Source: Azospirillum doebereinerae
GTDB lineage: Bacteria; Pseudomonadota; Alphaproteobacteria; Azospirillales; Azospirillaceae
Length of the DNA: 64,000 bases
NCBI RefSeq assembly: GCF_003989665.1
Contig: NZ_RZIJ01000019.1
Coordinates: 62,001 to 126,000, forward strand
Direction of reading: 5' to 3'
A program made the position numbers and the translations under genes. The notes beneath the pieces are model-generated. The model had not been told where the DNA came from, did not search any database, and saw only the letters and a list, made by a program, of their open reading frames with translations. Shown piece by piece: positions 41,599 to 50,445 of this stretch (position 1 is the stretch's first letter; each line of letters starts with the position of its first letter).

Positions 41599-41796
41599 TC
41601 AGCTCTTGGTGCGCGGGTCGTGGGTGTGATGGCTGTCCCGCTCGCCGCCGCCGCCGGAGAGCTGGCTGCGCTCGGTGTTGGTCGGCTCGCCGGGGCGGGG
41701 GTGCTTCTCGGCCGGGGCCTGCGGCTTGTCGGCGTTCTGGTGGCTGCTGCCGGGGCCGCCGTGATGGCGGTCGGTCTCGTCGTGGCGCTTGGACAT
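41599..41796 (-). CDS. small disordered hydrophilic protein (65 aa)
   Basis: A 65-residue protein rich in His, Asp, Glu, Gly, Ser and Pro (MSKRHDETDRHHGGPGSSHQ at the start, ERDSHHTHDPRTKS at the end), with no hydrophobic core, no Cys and no Trp, so intrinsically disordered. It begins 6 nt after the stop of the 62-aa gene upstream and is probably translated from the same message. Composition resembles hydrophilin-type desiccation or osmotic stress proteins, and the His clusters could bind metal. No family is recognised. Confidence 0.62.
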   Translation of the reverse strand: MSKRHDETDRHHGGPGSSHQNADKPQAPAEKHPRPGEPTNTERSQLSGGGGERDSHHTHDPRTKS

Positions 41797-41802
41797 GTGA
41801 GG

Positions 41803-41991
41803 TCACCGATCCTGTTGATAGCCCTGATGGGTGGTGTTCTGCCGGGTGTTGCCCTGCTGGCCCTGCTCCTTCGTGTTCGCGGGCGGGGCGTCGGCCGAGG
41901 CGGCCGTGTCGGCGGCGGCGCTGTCCGGGACCCCGGCCGGACCCTTGGTGCTGCGGCCGGCGGGCGGGACGGGGGGAGTGTGCTTGGCCAT
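41803..41991 (-). CDS. small disordered hydrophilic protein (62 aa)
   Basis: A 62-residue protein beginning MAKHTPPVPPAGRSTKGPAG, Ala/Pro/Thr/Gln-rich, ending QNTTHQGYQQDR, with no fold expected. AGGAG lies about 9 nt before the ATG at 41991, and an EcfG-type promoter lies 36-60 nt upstream. First gene of a two-gene unit with the 65-aa protein. Codon use is high-GC like its neighbours. The overlapping plus-strand frame is less convincing because it lacks a ribosome site. Function unknown; a hydrophilin-like stress role is inferred from promoter and composition. Confidence 0.62.
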   Translation of the reverse strand: MAKHTPPVPPAGRSTKGPAGVPDSAAADTAASADAPPANTKEQGQQGNTRQNTTHQGYQQDR

Positions 41992-42026
41992 CGGTGGCGC
42001 TCCTTCTGTTGAAAGCGTCCTTCCCC

Positions 42027-42051
42027 AACAGGACCGTCGCCGCCGGGTTCC
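42027..42051 (-). promoter_or_regulatory. EcfG-type promoter for the two small disordered proteins
   Basis: Minus-strand GGAAC (42051-42047), 16-nt spacer, TGTT (42030-42027), the same form as the promoter of the Kbp-like gene. The expected start, near 42020, leaves a leader of about 28 nt with a proper ribosome site. Confidence 0.6.
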
Positions 42052-42127
42052 CCGTTCCGCCGCCGCAAGGCTTGCATGCGAAGAAAGGGGGAGGGCGGAT
42101 TGCCGGCCGCCCCCTATTCTCCCGGCC

Positions 42128-43528
42128 ATGCCGCACAGCCCTTCGCCGTCCGCCGCCGCCTTGCCCTCTTCGCCCGTTCCGGTGAGCGACGGGCTCCCGG
42201 TTCCCCAGCGCTACTGGGCGATGGCGACGATGACGGCGGCGCTGATCATGGCGGTGCTGGACGGGGTGGTCGCCACCATGGCCCTACCCACCATCCAGCG
42301 CGAGTTCGCCATCGACGCGGCCCAAGCCATCTGGGTGGTCAACGCCTACCAGATCGCGGTGACCGTCTCGCTGTTCCCGCTGGCCTCGCTGGGCGACATC
42401 CTGGGCTACAGCCGGATCTACTGGGGCGGGCTGGCGGTGTTCACCGTCGCCTCGCTGGCTTGCGCGCTGTCGGATTCGCTGCCGCTGCTGACGGCGGCCC
42501 GCGTGCTCCAGGGCTTCGGCGCCGCCGGCATCATGAGCGTCAGCCTGGCGCTGGTCCGCCACATCTACCCGGCGGCGCAGCTCGGGCGCGGGGTTGGCTA
42601 CAACGCGCTGATCGTCGCGGTGTCCTCGGCGGCGGGGCCGAGCATCGCGGCGGTGATCCTGTCGGTCGCCTCCTGGCCGTGGCTGTTCGCCGTCAACGTG
42701 CCGATCGGGCTGGCGGCGCTGGTCATCGCCGCGAAATCGCTGCCGCGCTCGGCCCGTTCCGGCCACCGCTTCGACGCGCTCAGCGCCGGGCTGAACGCGG
42801 CGACGCTCGGCCTGCTGATCGTCGGCTTCAAGGGGTTGGACGGTGGCCAGCCGGGTTGGCTGACCGGGGTGGAGCTGGTCGCGGCGCTGGGATTCGGCGT
42901 CACGCTGGTCCGGCGCGAGCTGGCGCAGGCGGCGCCGCTGCTCCCGGTCGACCTGCTGCGCCGCCCGGTCTTCGCGCTGTCGGTGGTGACCTCGGTCTGC
43001 TCCTTCGCGGCGCAGAACATCGCCTTCGTGGCGCTGCCCTTCTTCTTCGAGGACGTGCTGCGCCGCAGCCAGGGCGACACCGGTCTGCTGATGACGCCAT
43101 GGCCGGTGGCGGTGGCGGTGATCGCCCCGCTGGCCGGGCGGCTGGCCGACCGCTACGAGCCGAGCCTGCTGAGCGGCGCCGGGCTGTCGCTGTTCGCCGC
43201 CGGGCTGGGGGCGATGGCGCTCTTGCCACCCGATCCGGCCTTCGCCGACGTGGCGTGGCGGATGGTGTTGGCCGGGCTGGGCTTCGGTCTGTTCCAGACG
43301 CCGAACAACAAGGTCCTGGTCACCAGCGCCCCCAAGGAGCGCAGCGGCGGCGCCAGCGGCATCCAAGCCACCGGCCGGCTGCTGGGCCAGACGCTGGGCG
43401 CCGCCGCCGTCGGCGTGCTGTTCAGCGCGCTGGGCAAGGCGGACGGCACGGTGTGGGCGATGGCCCTGGGCGCCGGCCTGTGCCTCGTCGCCGGGCTGAC
43501 CGGCAGCCTGCGCCGCATGGTCCGCTGA
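42128..43528 (+). CDS. MFS transporter, DHA2-like drug exporter
   Basis: Proton-coupled exporter of 466 residues with 14 predicted helices. DHA2/EmrB-style marks: ALIMAVLDGVVATMALPTIQREF in TM1 with the WVVNAYQIAVTVSLFPLASLGDILGY loop, and motif C-like GPSIAAVILSVASWPWLFAVNVPIG in TM5. The last part contains GFGLFQTPNNKVLVTSAPKERSGGASGIQATGRLLGQTLGAA, highly typical of the subgroup. No adaptor (EmrA) gene is linked, so it may export into the periplasm alone. Substrate unknown. Confidence 0.93.
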   Translation: MPHSPSPSAAALPSSPVPVSDGLPVPQRYWAMATMTAALIMAVLDGVVATMALPTIQREFAIDAAQAIWVVNAYQIAVTVSLFPLASLGDILGYSRIYWGGLAVFTVASLACALSDSLPLLTAARVLQGFGAAGIMSVSLALVRHIYPAAQLGRGVGYNALIVAVSSAAGPSIAAVILSVASWPWLFAVNVPIGLAALVIAAKSLPRSARSGHRFDALSAGLNAATLGLLIVGFKGLDGGQPGWLTGVELVAALGFGVTLVRRELAQAAPLLPVDLLRRPVFALSVVTSVCSFAAQNIAFVALPFFFEDVLRRSQGDTGLLMTPWPVAVAVIAPLAGRLADRYEPSLLSGAGLSLFAAGLGAMALLPPDPAFADVAWRMVLAGLGFGLFQTPNNKVLVTSAPKERSGGASGIQATGRLLGQTLGAAAVGVLFSALGKADGTVWAMALGAGLCLVAGLTGSLRRMVR

Positions 43529-43548
43529 GGCGCCTTACGGCTGACGGA

Positions 43549-44115
43549 TCACGGCTGGCGAATGAGGGTGCGCTGGTCGATGCCGTAGGCGAAGCCCGGC
43601 GCCTGGGCCAGTTCCGTCGCGTCCATGTCCAGGGTCGGGGTGCCGTTCTCCATGGTCAGCGCGGCGACCGGCACGGTGACCAGCTTGGTCCCCAGCCCCA
43701 TCACCTCGTTGGGGGCCAGCACCACCCGCGCAATGCGCCCGTCCGGCTCGGCCATGGTGAAGTCGAGGATGCGTCCGCCGACCTGACCGTCGCGGGTGCG
43801 CAGCTCGGTGCCGACCATCGCCTGGGCCTGGGGGGCCGTCAGGGCGCCCGGCGGCAGCGAGGCGACCGGCGGCGACGGGTTCTGCACCTCGTTGGAGGGG
43901 GCGGCGCCGCTGACGCCCGACGGCGAGGTGACCGGGTCGGTGGTGGGCTGGTCGTCGGGACGCGGGGCTGTCATCAGCGGCGGGGCGGCCGAGGCGGCGG
44001 GCGGCGCGTTGGTGGCGGGCGAGCCGGCGGATGACGGAGCCTGGGTCTGGGCCGAGGCGGCCCCGGTCAGCAGCAGCGCCGCGGCGGGGAGGGCGATCAG
44101 GAGGGGGCGGAGCAT
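43549..44115 (-). CDS. exported PRC-barrel domain protein
   Basis: Periplasmic protein of 188 residues. Signal peptide MLRPLLIALPAAALLLTGAASA with cleavage before QTQAP. Next comes a low-complexity Ala/Pro/Ser/Thr linker of about 65 residues, then a PRC-barrel at about 95-180 (QAMVGTELRTRDGQVGGRILDFTMAEPDGRIARVVL, ending TLDMDATELAQAPGFAYG). PRC-barrel proteins with this layout are common stress-associated envelope proteins in alphaproteobacteria. ATG 44115 follows GGAAGG. No EcfG consensus was found upstream. Confidence 0.85.
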   Translation of the reverse strand: MLRPLLIALPAAALLLTGAASAQTQAPSSAGSPATNAPPAASAAPPLMTAPRPDDQPTTDPVTSPSGVSGAAPSNEVQNPSPPVASLPPGALTAPQAQAMVGTELRTRDGQVGGRILDFTMAEPDGRIARVVLAPNEVMGLGTKLVTVPVAALTMENGTPTLDMDATELAQAPGFAYGIDQRTLIRQP

Positions 44116-44183
44116 GGGGCGAAACCTTCCGTTGGGGGTGCGGTTTCCTTCCTCAACACCGCAAACCGGCTTCCGGTTGCCGC

Positions 44184-44786
44184 TCAGTCCCGCTTCAGCA
44201 GGAACACGCCCTGTTCGCCCAGCAGGTTGGCGAAGCCCGAATGCGCCCGCCCGGTGACCCGTCCGGCGCGGTCGAGGATGCGGGCCTGCTCGATGCGGAT
44301 GCCCATCTCCTCGGTCAGCACGACGAAGTCGCGCAGCGTGCAGAAATGGATGTTGGGCGTCTCCCACCACTGGTAGCCCAGCTTTTCCGTCACCGGCATG
44401 CGCCCGGTGGCCAGCAGCTGCAGCCGGATCCGCCAGTAGCCGAAGTTCGGGACCGAGACGATGGCGCGCCGGCCGATGCGGCACATCAGGTCCAGCACCT
44501 CGCGCGGGTTGCGCATCGCCTGGAGCGTCTGGCCGAGGATCACGTAGTCGAACGCGTCGGCGGGGTAATCCTTCAGATCCGTCTCGGCGTCGCCCTGGAT
44601 CACCGACAGGCCGTGCGCCACGCATTGCCGCACGCCGTCCATGCTGAGCTCGATGCCGCGCCCGTCCACGCTCTTGGTATGCCGCAGGTAGTCGAGCAGC
44701 GCGCCGTCGCCGCAGCCGACGTCCAGCACGCGGCTGTTCGGCTGCACCATCTCGGCGATCAGCTTCAGGTCGTCGCGAATGTCCAC
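44184..44786 (-). CDS. metW: methionine biosynthesis protein MetW
   Basis: Methyltransferase-fold protein of 200 residues that partners MetX in homoserine O-acylation. Motif I is SRVLDVGCGDGALLDYL; further conserved pieces are QGDAETDLKDYPADAFDYVILGQTLQAMRNP and PNFGYWRIRLQLLATGRMPVTE, all MetW hallmarks. Start is GTG at 44786 (VDIRDDLKLIAEMV), 20 nt after the metX stop; no ATG fits. The metX-metW pair is the standard alphaproteobacterial arrangement. Confidence 0.94.
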   Translation of the reverse strand: MDIRDDLKLIAEMVQPNSRVLDVGCGDGALLDYLRHTKSVDGRGIELSMDGVRQCVAHGLSVIQGDAETDLKDYPADAFDYVILGQTLQAMRNPREVLDLMCRIGRRAIVSVPNFGYWRIRLQLLATGRMPVTEKLGYQWWETPNIHFCTLRDFVVLTEEMGIRIEQARILDRAGRVTGRAHSGFANLLGEQGVFLLKRD

Positions 44787-44806
44787 GGGGGCGGTCTCGT
44801 CTTTCG

Positions 44807-46006
44807 TCAGCGGGCGCGGCGGCGCACGGTCAGGCCGCGATGCTCGGCGCAGCCTTCCAGGAAGCCGTGGATGACCTGATGGAACTCCGGCTCGTCCAGC
44901 AGGAAGGCGTCGTGGCCCTTGTCCGTCTCGATCTCCACGAAGCTGACGTTGGCGGCGACCGCGTTCAGCGCGTGGACGATGGCGCGGGACTCCGAGGTCG
45001 GGAACAGCCAGTCGCTGGTGAAGCTGGCGAGGCAGAAGCGCACCGGCGTGGTCTTCCCCCCCGGCCGGAAGGCGTCGGCCAGCAGCCCGCCCGCGTCGGC
45101 GGCGAGGTCGAAATAGTCCATCGCGCGGGTGATGTAGAGGTAGGAGTTGGCGTCGAACCGCTCGACGAAGGCCGCGCCCTGGTAGCGCAGGTAGCTCTCC
45201 ACCTGGAAATCGGCGTCGAAGCCGTAGGTGAAGGCCTTGCGGTCCTGCAGATTGCGCCCGAACTTGCGGTGCAGGGCGGTCTGCGACAGGTAGGTGATGT
45301 GCGCGGCCATGCGCGCCACCGCCAGACCGGCCTCCGGCCGCGTGGCCTCCAGCAGGTAGTTGCCGCCGCGCCAGTTCGGGTCGGCCATGATCGCCTGCCG
45401 CCCGACCTCGTGGAAGGCGATGTTTTGCGCCGAATGGCGGGCGGCAGTGGCGATGGGGCAGGCCGCGAACACCGATTCGGGGTAGGCGACCGCCCATTGC
45501 AGCACCTGCATGCCGCCCATGGAGCCGCCGACGACGCAGAACAGCTTCTCGATCCCCAGATGCTCGACCAGCAGCTTCTGGGCGCGCACCATGTCGCCGA
45601 TGGTGATGACCGGGAAGGACAGGCCGTAGGGCTGGCCGGTCGCCGGGTCGATGTCCTTCGGGCCGGAGCTGCCCAGGCAGCCGCCCAGCACGTTGGAGCA
45701 GATGACGAAGTAGCGGTCGGTGTCCACCGGCCGGCCGGGGCCGACCAGCATCTCCCACCAGCCGGGCTTGCCGGTGATGGGGTGCGTCTCCGCCACGAAA
45801 TGGTCGCCGGTCAGGGCGTGGCAGATCAGGATGGCGTTGGACTTGTCGGCGTTCAGCGTGCCGTAGGTCTGGTAGGCGACCTCGAACGGCCCCAGTTCCG
45901 CGCCGCTGTCCAGCCGCATCGGCACGGGATCGCCGAGCCGCACCCGCTTGCCGGGCAGGAGCCCCGCGTCAGCGGGAACGACGACGGTGGGCTGGGACGC
46001 GCTCAT
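44807..46006 (-). CDS. metX: homoserine O-acyltransferase MetX
   Basis: Alpha/beta-hydrolase-fold acyltransferase of 399 residues that starts methionine synthesis from homoserine (O-acetyl or O-succinyl; the residue deciding this was not resolved). The nucleophile elbow is [15 protein letters not shown], the acid is in [17 protein letters not shown] and the His in [16 protein letters not shown]. The N-terminal block [21 protein letters not shown] and LTGDHFVA are typical MetX. ATG 46006 is chosen for the canonical N terminus; further upstream the frame has no homology. A promoter with a hairpin in its spacer lies upstream. Confidence 0.95.
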   Translation of the reverse strand: MSASQPTVVVPADAGLLPGKRVRLGDPVPMRLDSGAELGPFEVAYQTYGTLNADKSNAILICHALTGDHFVAETHPITGKPGWWEMLVGPGRPVDTDRYFVICSNVLGGCLGSSGPKDIDPATGQPYGLSFPVITIGDMVRAQKLLVEHLGIEKLFCVVGGSMGGMQVLQWAVAYPESVFAACPIATAARHSAQNIAFHEVGRQAIMADPNWRGGNYLLEATRPEAGLAVARMAAHITYLSQTALHRKFGRNLQDRKAFTYGFDADFQVESYLRYQGAAFVERFDANSYLYITRAMDYFDLAADAGGLLADAFRPGGKTTPVRFCLASFTSDWLFPTSESRAIVHALNAVAANVSFVEIETDKGHDAFLLDEPEFHQVIHGFLEGCAEHRGLTVRRRAR

Positions 46007-46047
46007 GGTCGGAATGACGGAAAGCCTCGGGCTGAACGGTTGGCGTA

Positions 46048-46077
46048 TAGCTACGAAGCCAAGCTTCGGAGTGTCAA
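46048..46077 (-). promoter_or_regulatory. metX promoter with dyad in the spacer
   Basis: On the minus strand TTGACA (46077-46072), an 18-nt spacer, then TAGCTA (46053-46048). The spacer contains a perfect dyad CGAAGC-CAA-GCTTCG (46054-46068), well placed as an operator for a repressor. No SAM-II riboswitch consensus was recognised in the 41 nt that remain before the start codon. Confidence 0.45.
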
Positions 46078-46149
46078 CGTTTTCTTTGATTTCGCGGCGC
46101 ATGCGGACTACTACTATCCGGCTTTGCCTCCGTATTGGTTTCGTGATCG

Positions 46150-47031
46150 ATGTCACCCACCCGGACTCCGCTCGACGATTTGCGCCGCGAAATCGACCAG
46201 ATCGATGACGCGCTCCACGATCTGCTGATGCGCCGCGCCGCCCTGGTGGAGCGCATCGGCGCCGCCAAGGGCTCGCCCGGACAGGCGGTCTATCTGCGCC
46301 CCGGCCGCGAGGCGTCGATCCTGCGTCGCCTGATGGCGCGCCACACCGGCAGCTTCCCGGCCCAGGCTGTCGTCCGCATCTGGCGGGAGATGATCTCCGC
46401 CTTCACCCGCATGCAGGGCCCCTTCGCCATCGCCGTCTACGCGCCGGAGGACAAGCGCGGCTTCTGGGACGTCGCCCGCGACCATTACGGCAGCTCCGTG
46501 CCGATGAGCGCCGTCAACACCCCGGCCGCGGCGCTGCGCGCCGTGTCGGACGGCACGGCGACCGTCGGCGTCGTGCCCTATCCGGCCGAGGACGACAAGG
46601 ATCCGTGGTGGCGCTTCCTGGTCTCGGCCGACGCCAACCGGCCGCGCGTGGTCGCCCGGCTGCCGTTCGGCGGGCGCGGCAACGCCCGTGGCGAGAACCG
46701 CGACGCGCTGGCCATCGCCGTCGCCGCGCATGAGCCGACCGGCGACGACCGCACCCTGCTGAGCATCGAGATCGGCGGGGCGCTGAGCCGCGGCCGCCTG
46801 AAGGACATGCTGGAGGCCTGCGGCCTGCCGCCCGTGAATTTCTGCACGTGGCACGCCGGTGGACACGCCACCGACCATGGCGGCGGCGGTCCGTCCATCC
46901 ATCTGGTGGAGATCGCCGATTTCGTCGATCCCGCCGATCCCCGCCTGACCACCCTGGTCGAGCGGTCCGGGGACATCCCGGTGCGGGTCAACACGGTCGG
47001 CGGCTACGCCGTGCCGCTCAACCTCGCGTAA
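46150..47031 (+). CDS. chorismate mutase (AroQ type) with C-terminal regulatory-like region
   Basis: Converts chorismate to prephenate for Phe and Tyr synthesis. Length is 293 residues. The AroQ helical domain is about 1-90: [33 protein letters not shown] and [18 protein letters not shown], with the active-site Arg/Lys/Glu in place. The remaining 200 residues look like a degenerate prephenate-dehydratase/ACT-like region ([23 protein letters not shown] ... [18 protein letters not shown]) without the dehydratase TRF motif, so dehydratase activity is unlikely. It is 42 nt upstream of hisC. Confidence 0.88.
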   Translation: MSPTRTPLDDLRREIDQIDDALHDLLMRRAALVERIGAAKGSPGQAVYLRPGREASILRRLMARHTGSFPAQAVVRIWREMISAFTRMQGPFAIAVYAPEDKRGFWDVARDHYGSSVPMSAVNTPAAALRAVSDGTATVGVVPYPAEDDKDPWWRFLVSADANRPRVVARLPFGGRGNARGENRDALAIAVAAHEPTGDDRTLLSIEIGGALSRGRLKDMLEACGLPPVNFCTWHAGGHATDHGGGGPSIHLVEIADFVDPADPRLTTLVERSGDIPVRVNTVGGYAVPLNLA

Positions 47032-47073
47032 CACTCTTCCCAAACAGCAACGCCTTCAGAAGGTTCGCACGCC

Positions 47074-48165
47074 ATGACTCAGCCGAACGGCCCGGTGCCG
47101 CGTCCGGGGATTCTCGACATCGCCGCTTACGTCGGCGGCGAGCATCACGGCCACATCCGGCTGGCGTCGAACGAGGGCGCGCTCGGTCCCAGCCCGCGCG
47201 CCATGGCGGCCTACGCGGCTGCGGCGGACACGCTGCACCGCTACCCGGACGGCGGTTCGTCGGCCCTGCGCGGCGCCATCGCCAAGCGCTTCAACCTGGA
47301 CGCCGACCGCATCGTCTGCGGCGCCGGGTCGGACGAACTCATCAGCCTGCTGATCCGCTCCTACGCCGGGCCGGGCGACGAGGTTCTCTATTCGCAATAC
47401 GGCTTCCTGATGTACCCGATCGGCGCCAAGTCGGTCGGCGCCACCCCGGTGACGGCGCCCGAGGACGGGTTGACCGCCAGCGTCGATTCGCTGCTGGCCC
47501 GTGTGACCCCGCGCACCAAGCTGGTGTTCCTCGCCAACCCGAACAACCCGACGGGAACCTACCTGCCGGCCTCGGAGGTGGCGCGCCTGCACGCCGGGCT
47601 GCCGGCCAACGTGATCCTGGTGATCGACGCCGCCTACGCCGAATACATGAACCGCGAGGACTACACCGCCGGCGAGGAGCTGGTGGAACGCTTCCCCAAC
47701 GTGGTGATGACCCGGACCTTCTCGAAGATCTACGCGCTGGGCTCGCTGCGCATCGGCTGGGCCTACGGGCCGGCGGGGATCGTCGACGTGCTGAACCGGG
47801 TGCGCGGGCCGTTCAACGTTTCCAACGCCGCCCATGTGGCCGGCGTCGCCGCCGTCGAGGACACCGAATTCCTGGAACGCTCGCGCGCCCACAACGAGAC
47901 GTGGCGGGCGTGGTTCGCGGCCGAGGTCCAGGCGCTGGGCCTGACCGTGCATCCGAGCGTGACCAACTTCGTCCTGGTGGACTTCAAGGGGCAGGCCCCC
48001 GGCAAGGACGACGCCGAGGCGGCGCGCCAGCTTCTGAAGGGGCGTGGTATTTTGGTCCGCCAGATGCCGGCCTACGGCCTGCCGAGCTGCCTGCGCGTGA
48101 CCATCGGCACCGAGGCGGAAATGCGCGCGGTGGTGGACGGGTTGAAGGCGTTCCTGGCGGGCTGA
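47074..48165 (+). CDS. hisC: histidinol-phosphate / aromatic aminotransferase
   Basis: PLP aminotransferase of 363 residues. Cofactor motifs: CGAGSDELISLL, VFLANPNNPTGTYLP (Asn contacts), VIDAAYAEYM (Asp-Tyr), the Schiff-base Lys in MTRTFSKIYALGSLRIGW, and the terminal Arg in CLRVTIGTEAEM. Its place directly after chorismate mutase is that of the broad-specificity HisC that makes Phe/Tyr in alphaproteobacteria. The prephenate dehydrogenase gene usually next in line is absent here; a strong terminator follows instead. Confidence 0.92.
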   Translation: MTQPNGPVPRPGILDIAAYVGGEHHGHIRLASNEGALGPSPRAMAAYAAAADTLHRYPDGGSSALRGAIAKRFNLDADRIVCGAGSDELISLLIRSYAGPGDEVLYSQYGFLMYPIGAKSVGATPVTAPEDGLTASVDSLLARVTPRTKLVFLANPNNPTGTYLPASEVARLHAGLPANVILVIDAAYAEYMNREDYTAGEELVERFPNVVMTRTFSKIYALGSLRIGWAYGPAGIVDVLNRVRGPFNVSNAAHVAGVAAVEDTEFLERSRAHNETWRAWFAAEVQALGLTVHPSVTNFVLVDFKGQAPGKDDAEAARQLLKGRGILVRQMPAYGLPSCLRVTIGTEAEMRAVVDGLKAFLAG

Positions 48166-48190
48166 TCGCTGTTGCGGTTTTGGGACTTTG

Positions 48191-48225
48191 GGAAATGGCC
48201 GGGCTCGACCCGGCCATTTCCTTTT
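48191..48225 (+). terminator. Rho-independent terminator after hisC
   Basis: Perfect 13-bp stem GGAAATGGCCGGG (48191-48203) and CCCGGCCATTTCC (48209-48221), 5-nt loop, then TTTT. It lies 26 nt past the hisC stop and closes the chorismate mutase-hisC operon. Confidence 0.85.
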
Positions 48226-48272
48226 CGGGCAGCGGTGTGAGGGCACGCATGGCCGCACCCCACCGCAAATCG

Positions 48273-48301
48273 TTGACAGAACCTACTGTCCGGTAACATA
48301 T
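48273..48301 (+). promoter_or_regulatory. sigma70-like promoter for the crotonase-thiolase pair
   Basis: TTGACA (48273-48278), 17-nt spacer, ACATAT (48296-48301), just past the hisC terminator and 37 nt before the crotonase start. The spacer contains TAC-TGTCCG-GTA, a short dyad. Confidence 0.5.
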
Positions 48302-48337
48302 CGTTTCCCCGAGAGAAGTCCCTTGGGAGACGCCGCG

Positions 48338-49141
48338 ATGACCGACACCGCTCCGCCCGTGCTGCTGTCCCGCGAGGGCGCCGTGTCGTGGATCCGCCTG
48401 AACCGTCCCGCCGTCCTCAACGCGCTGGACGAGGGCATGGCCGCCGCCTTCCGCGACGCCTGCCGGTCGGTGGCGGAGGAGGGGCCGGGCGGCCCGACGC
48501 GGGTGCTGGTCATCGCCGGTAACGGGCGCGGTTTCCTGGCCGGCGGCGACGTGTCCCGCTTCAACGACGACCCGGCCGCCGCGCCGGAGGTCGTCACCGC
48601 CATCATCGATTCCCTGCACGAGGCCCTGCGCATCCTCGACCGGTTGGACATCCCGGTGCTGGCCTCGGTGCACGGGCCGGTCGCCGGGGCGGGGATGAGC
48701 CTCGCCTGCGCCGCCGATCTCTGCATCGCCGCCGACGACGCCAAGTTCACCACGGCCTACGCCCGCATCGGCGCGACGCCGGACGGGTCGGGGACCTACA
48801 ATCTGCCACGTCTGGTCGGCGTGCGGCGCGCGATGGAGCTGGCGATGCTGGCGGACCTCGTCGACGCCGCCGAGGCCCTACGGCTCGGCCTCGTCAACAA
48901 GGTGGTGCCGGCGGCGGCGCTGGCCGAGGAGACCCGCGCCCTGGCCGAACGGCTGGCCAATGGCCCGACCGTCGCCTACGCCGGCATCCGCCACCTGTTG
49001 CGGCAGTCCTGGACCGCGTCGCTGGACCAGCAACTCGACGCCGAGCGCGCGCGTTTCCGCGCCACCGCCGGGACCGGGGATTTCCGCGAGGGCATCGCCG
49101 CCTTCCTCGCCAAGCGCAAGCCGGTCTTCCGGGGGCGCTGA
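48338..49141 (+). CDS. crotonase-family enoyl-CoA hydratase/isomerase (PaaG-like)
   Basis: Acyl-CoA enzyme of 267 residues. The oxyanion-hole segments are [14 protein letters not shown] and [17 protein letters not shown]. The two catalytic glutamates of true hydratases are missing: the first position is Met (GAGMSLA) and the second is not Glu ([21 protein letters not shown]). The Asp-Gly-Ser segment instead resembles PaaG-type ring-1,2-epoxyphenylacetyl-CoA or enoyl-CoA isomerases. ATG 48338 follows GGGAGA. It precedes a thiolase by 73 nt in one transcription unit. Confidence 0.87.
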   Translation: MTDTAPPVLLSREGAVSWIRLNRPAVLNALDEGMAAAFRDACRSVAEEGPGGPTRVLVIAGNGRGFLAGGDVSRFNDDPAAAPEVVTAIIDSLHEALRILDRLDIPVLASVHGPVAGAGMSLACAADLCIAADDAKFTTAYARIGATPDGSGTYNLPRLVGVRRAMELAMLADLVDAAEALRLGLVNKVVPAAALAEETRALAERLANGPTVAYAGIRHLLRQSWTASLDQQLDAERARFRATAGTGDFREGIAAFLAKRKPVFRGR

Positions 49142-49214
49142 TCGCCCCGCCCAGTCAACGCACGCAAAGGCCCGGAACCAGGGGCCAAGGCTCATCGAGA
49201 GGAGCAGGACAACC

Positions 49215-50396
49215 ATGCAGAACGACATCGTCATCGTCGGCGCCGCCCGCACCGCCATCGGCGGTTTCGGCGGCAGCCTGAAGGACGTTCCGCTGACCGC
49301 GCTGGCCACCACGGCGGTGAAGGCGGCGCTGGAGCGCTCGGGCGCCGCGCCCGACGCCATCGGCCATGTGGTGATGGGCAACGTCATCCCGACCGACACC
49401 AAGGACGCCTATCTCAGCCGCGTCGCCGCCATCGACGCGGGCATCCCCCTGGAGACCCCGGCCTTCAACGTCAACCGGCTGTGCGGCTCGGGCCTCCAGG
49501 CCATCGTCTCGGCGGCGCAAGCCATCGCGCTCGGCGACTGCGAGGTCGCCATCGGTGCCGGTGCCGAATCCATGAGCCGCGGCCCCTATCTCGTGCCGAG
49601 CGCGCGCTGGGGCACCCGGCTCGGCGACGGGGCGCTGGTCGACTACATGAACGGCATCCTGCACGACCCGTGGCAGAAGATTCACATGGGCGTCACCGCC
49701 GAGAACGTCGCCGCCCGCTACGGCATCGACCGCGCGGCGCAGGACGCGCTGGCGCTGGAAAGCCAGCGCCGCGCCGCCCACGCCATCGCCGAGGGCCGCT
49801 TCAAGGAGCAGATCGTCCCGGTCGAGATCGCGTCGCGCAAGGGCACGGTGGTCTTCGACACCGACGAGCATGTTCGGGGCGACGTGACCGCCGAGAACCT
49901 CGCCAAGATGAAGCCGGTCTTCAAGAAGGACGGCTCGGTGACCGCCGGCAACGCGTCGGGCCTCAACGACGGGGCGGCGGCGGTGGTGCTGGCGGACGCG
50001 CGGCGCGCCCAGGCGCTGGGGCTGAAGCCGCTGGCCCGTCTGGTCGGCTACGCCCACGCCGGCGTCGAGCCGGATCACATGGGCATCGGCCCGATCCCGG
50101 CGACCCGCAAGGTGCTGGAGCGCACCGGCCTGCGCGTGTCGGACCTCGACGTGATCGAATCGAACGAGGCCTTCGCCGCCCAGGCCTGCGCGGTGATCCG
50201 CGAGTTGGACTTCGACCCCGCCAAGGTCAACCCGAACGGGTCGGGCATCTCGCTGGGCCACCCGGTCGGCGCGACCGGCGCCATCATCACGGTGAAGGCG
50301 ATCCACGAACTGCACCGCACTGGCGGGCGCTACGCGCTGGTGACGATGTGCATCGGCGGCGGCCAGGGCATTGCCGCCATCTTCGAGCGGGTGTGA
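49215..50396 (+). CDS. acetyl-CoA C-acetyltransferase (beta-ketothiolase)
   Basis: Thiolase of 393 residues catalysing the reversible cleavage or condensation of acetoacetyl-CoA or a longer ketoacyl-CoA. The acyl-accepting Cys is in [13 protein letters not shown] (about residue 90), the His is in GHPVGATGA and the second Cys in TMCIGGGQG. The covering-loop region [15 protein letters not shown] is typical of PhaA/BktB-style enzymes. ATG 49215 sits 12 nt after GAGGAG. It is followed by a bidirectional terminator facing the opposing fatty-acid operon. Confidence 0.94.
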   Translation: MQNDIVIVGAARTAIGGFGGSLKDVPLTALATTAVKAALERSGAAPDAIGHVVMGNVIPTDTKDAYLSRVAAIDAGIPLETPAFNVNRLCGSGLQAIVSAAQAIALGDCEVAIGAGAESMSRGPYLVPSARWGTRLGDGALVDYMNGILHDPWQKIHMGVTAENVAARYGIDRAAQDALALESQRRAAHAIAEGRFKEQIVPVEIASRKGTVVFDTDEHVRGDVTAENLAKMKPVFKKDGSVTAGNASGLNDGAAAVVLADARRAQALGLKPLARLVGYAHAGVEPDHMGIGPIPATRKVLERTGLRVSDLDVIESNEAFAAQACAVIRELDFDPAKVNPNGSGISLGHPVGATGAIITVKAIHELHRTGGRYALVTMCIGGGQGIAAIFERV

Positions 50397-50404
50397 GGCC
50401 GTAA

Positions 50405-50443
50405 GGAAAAAAGGCCGGCGGAGACGCCGGCCTTTTCGCTTTT
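50405..50443. terminator. bidirectional Rho-independent terminator
   Basis: AAAAGGCCGGCG and CGCCGGCCTTTT form a perfect 12-bp stem with a GAGA loop; T-rich tracts follow on the plus strand (TTCGCTTTT), and an A-rich tract on the other side serves the minus strand. It separates the convergent thiolase and enoyl-CoA hydratase genes. Confidence 0.85.
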
Positions 50444-50445
50444 CC

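Noticed and set aside
46007-46149. Possible SAM-II riboswitch before metX
   Set aside because: No match to the conserved pseudoknot core was recognised, and the leader after the predicted start is too short.
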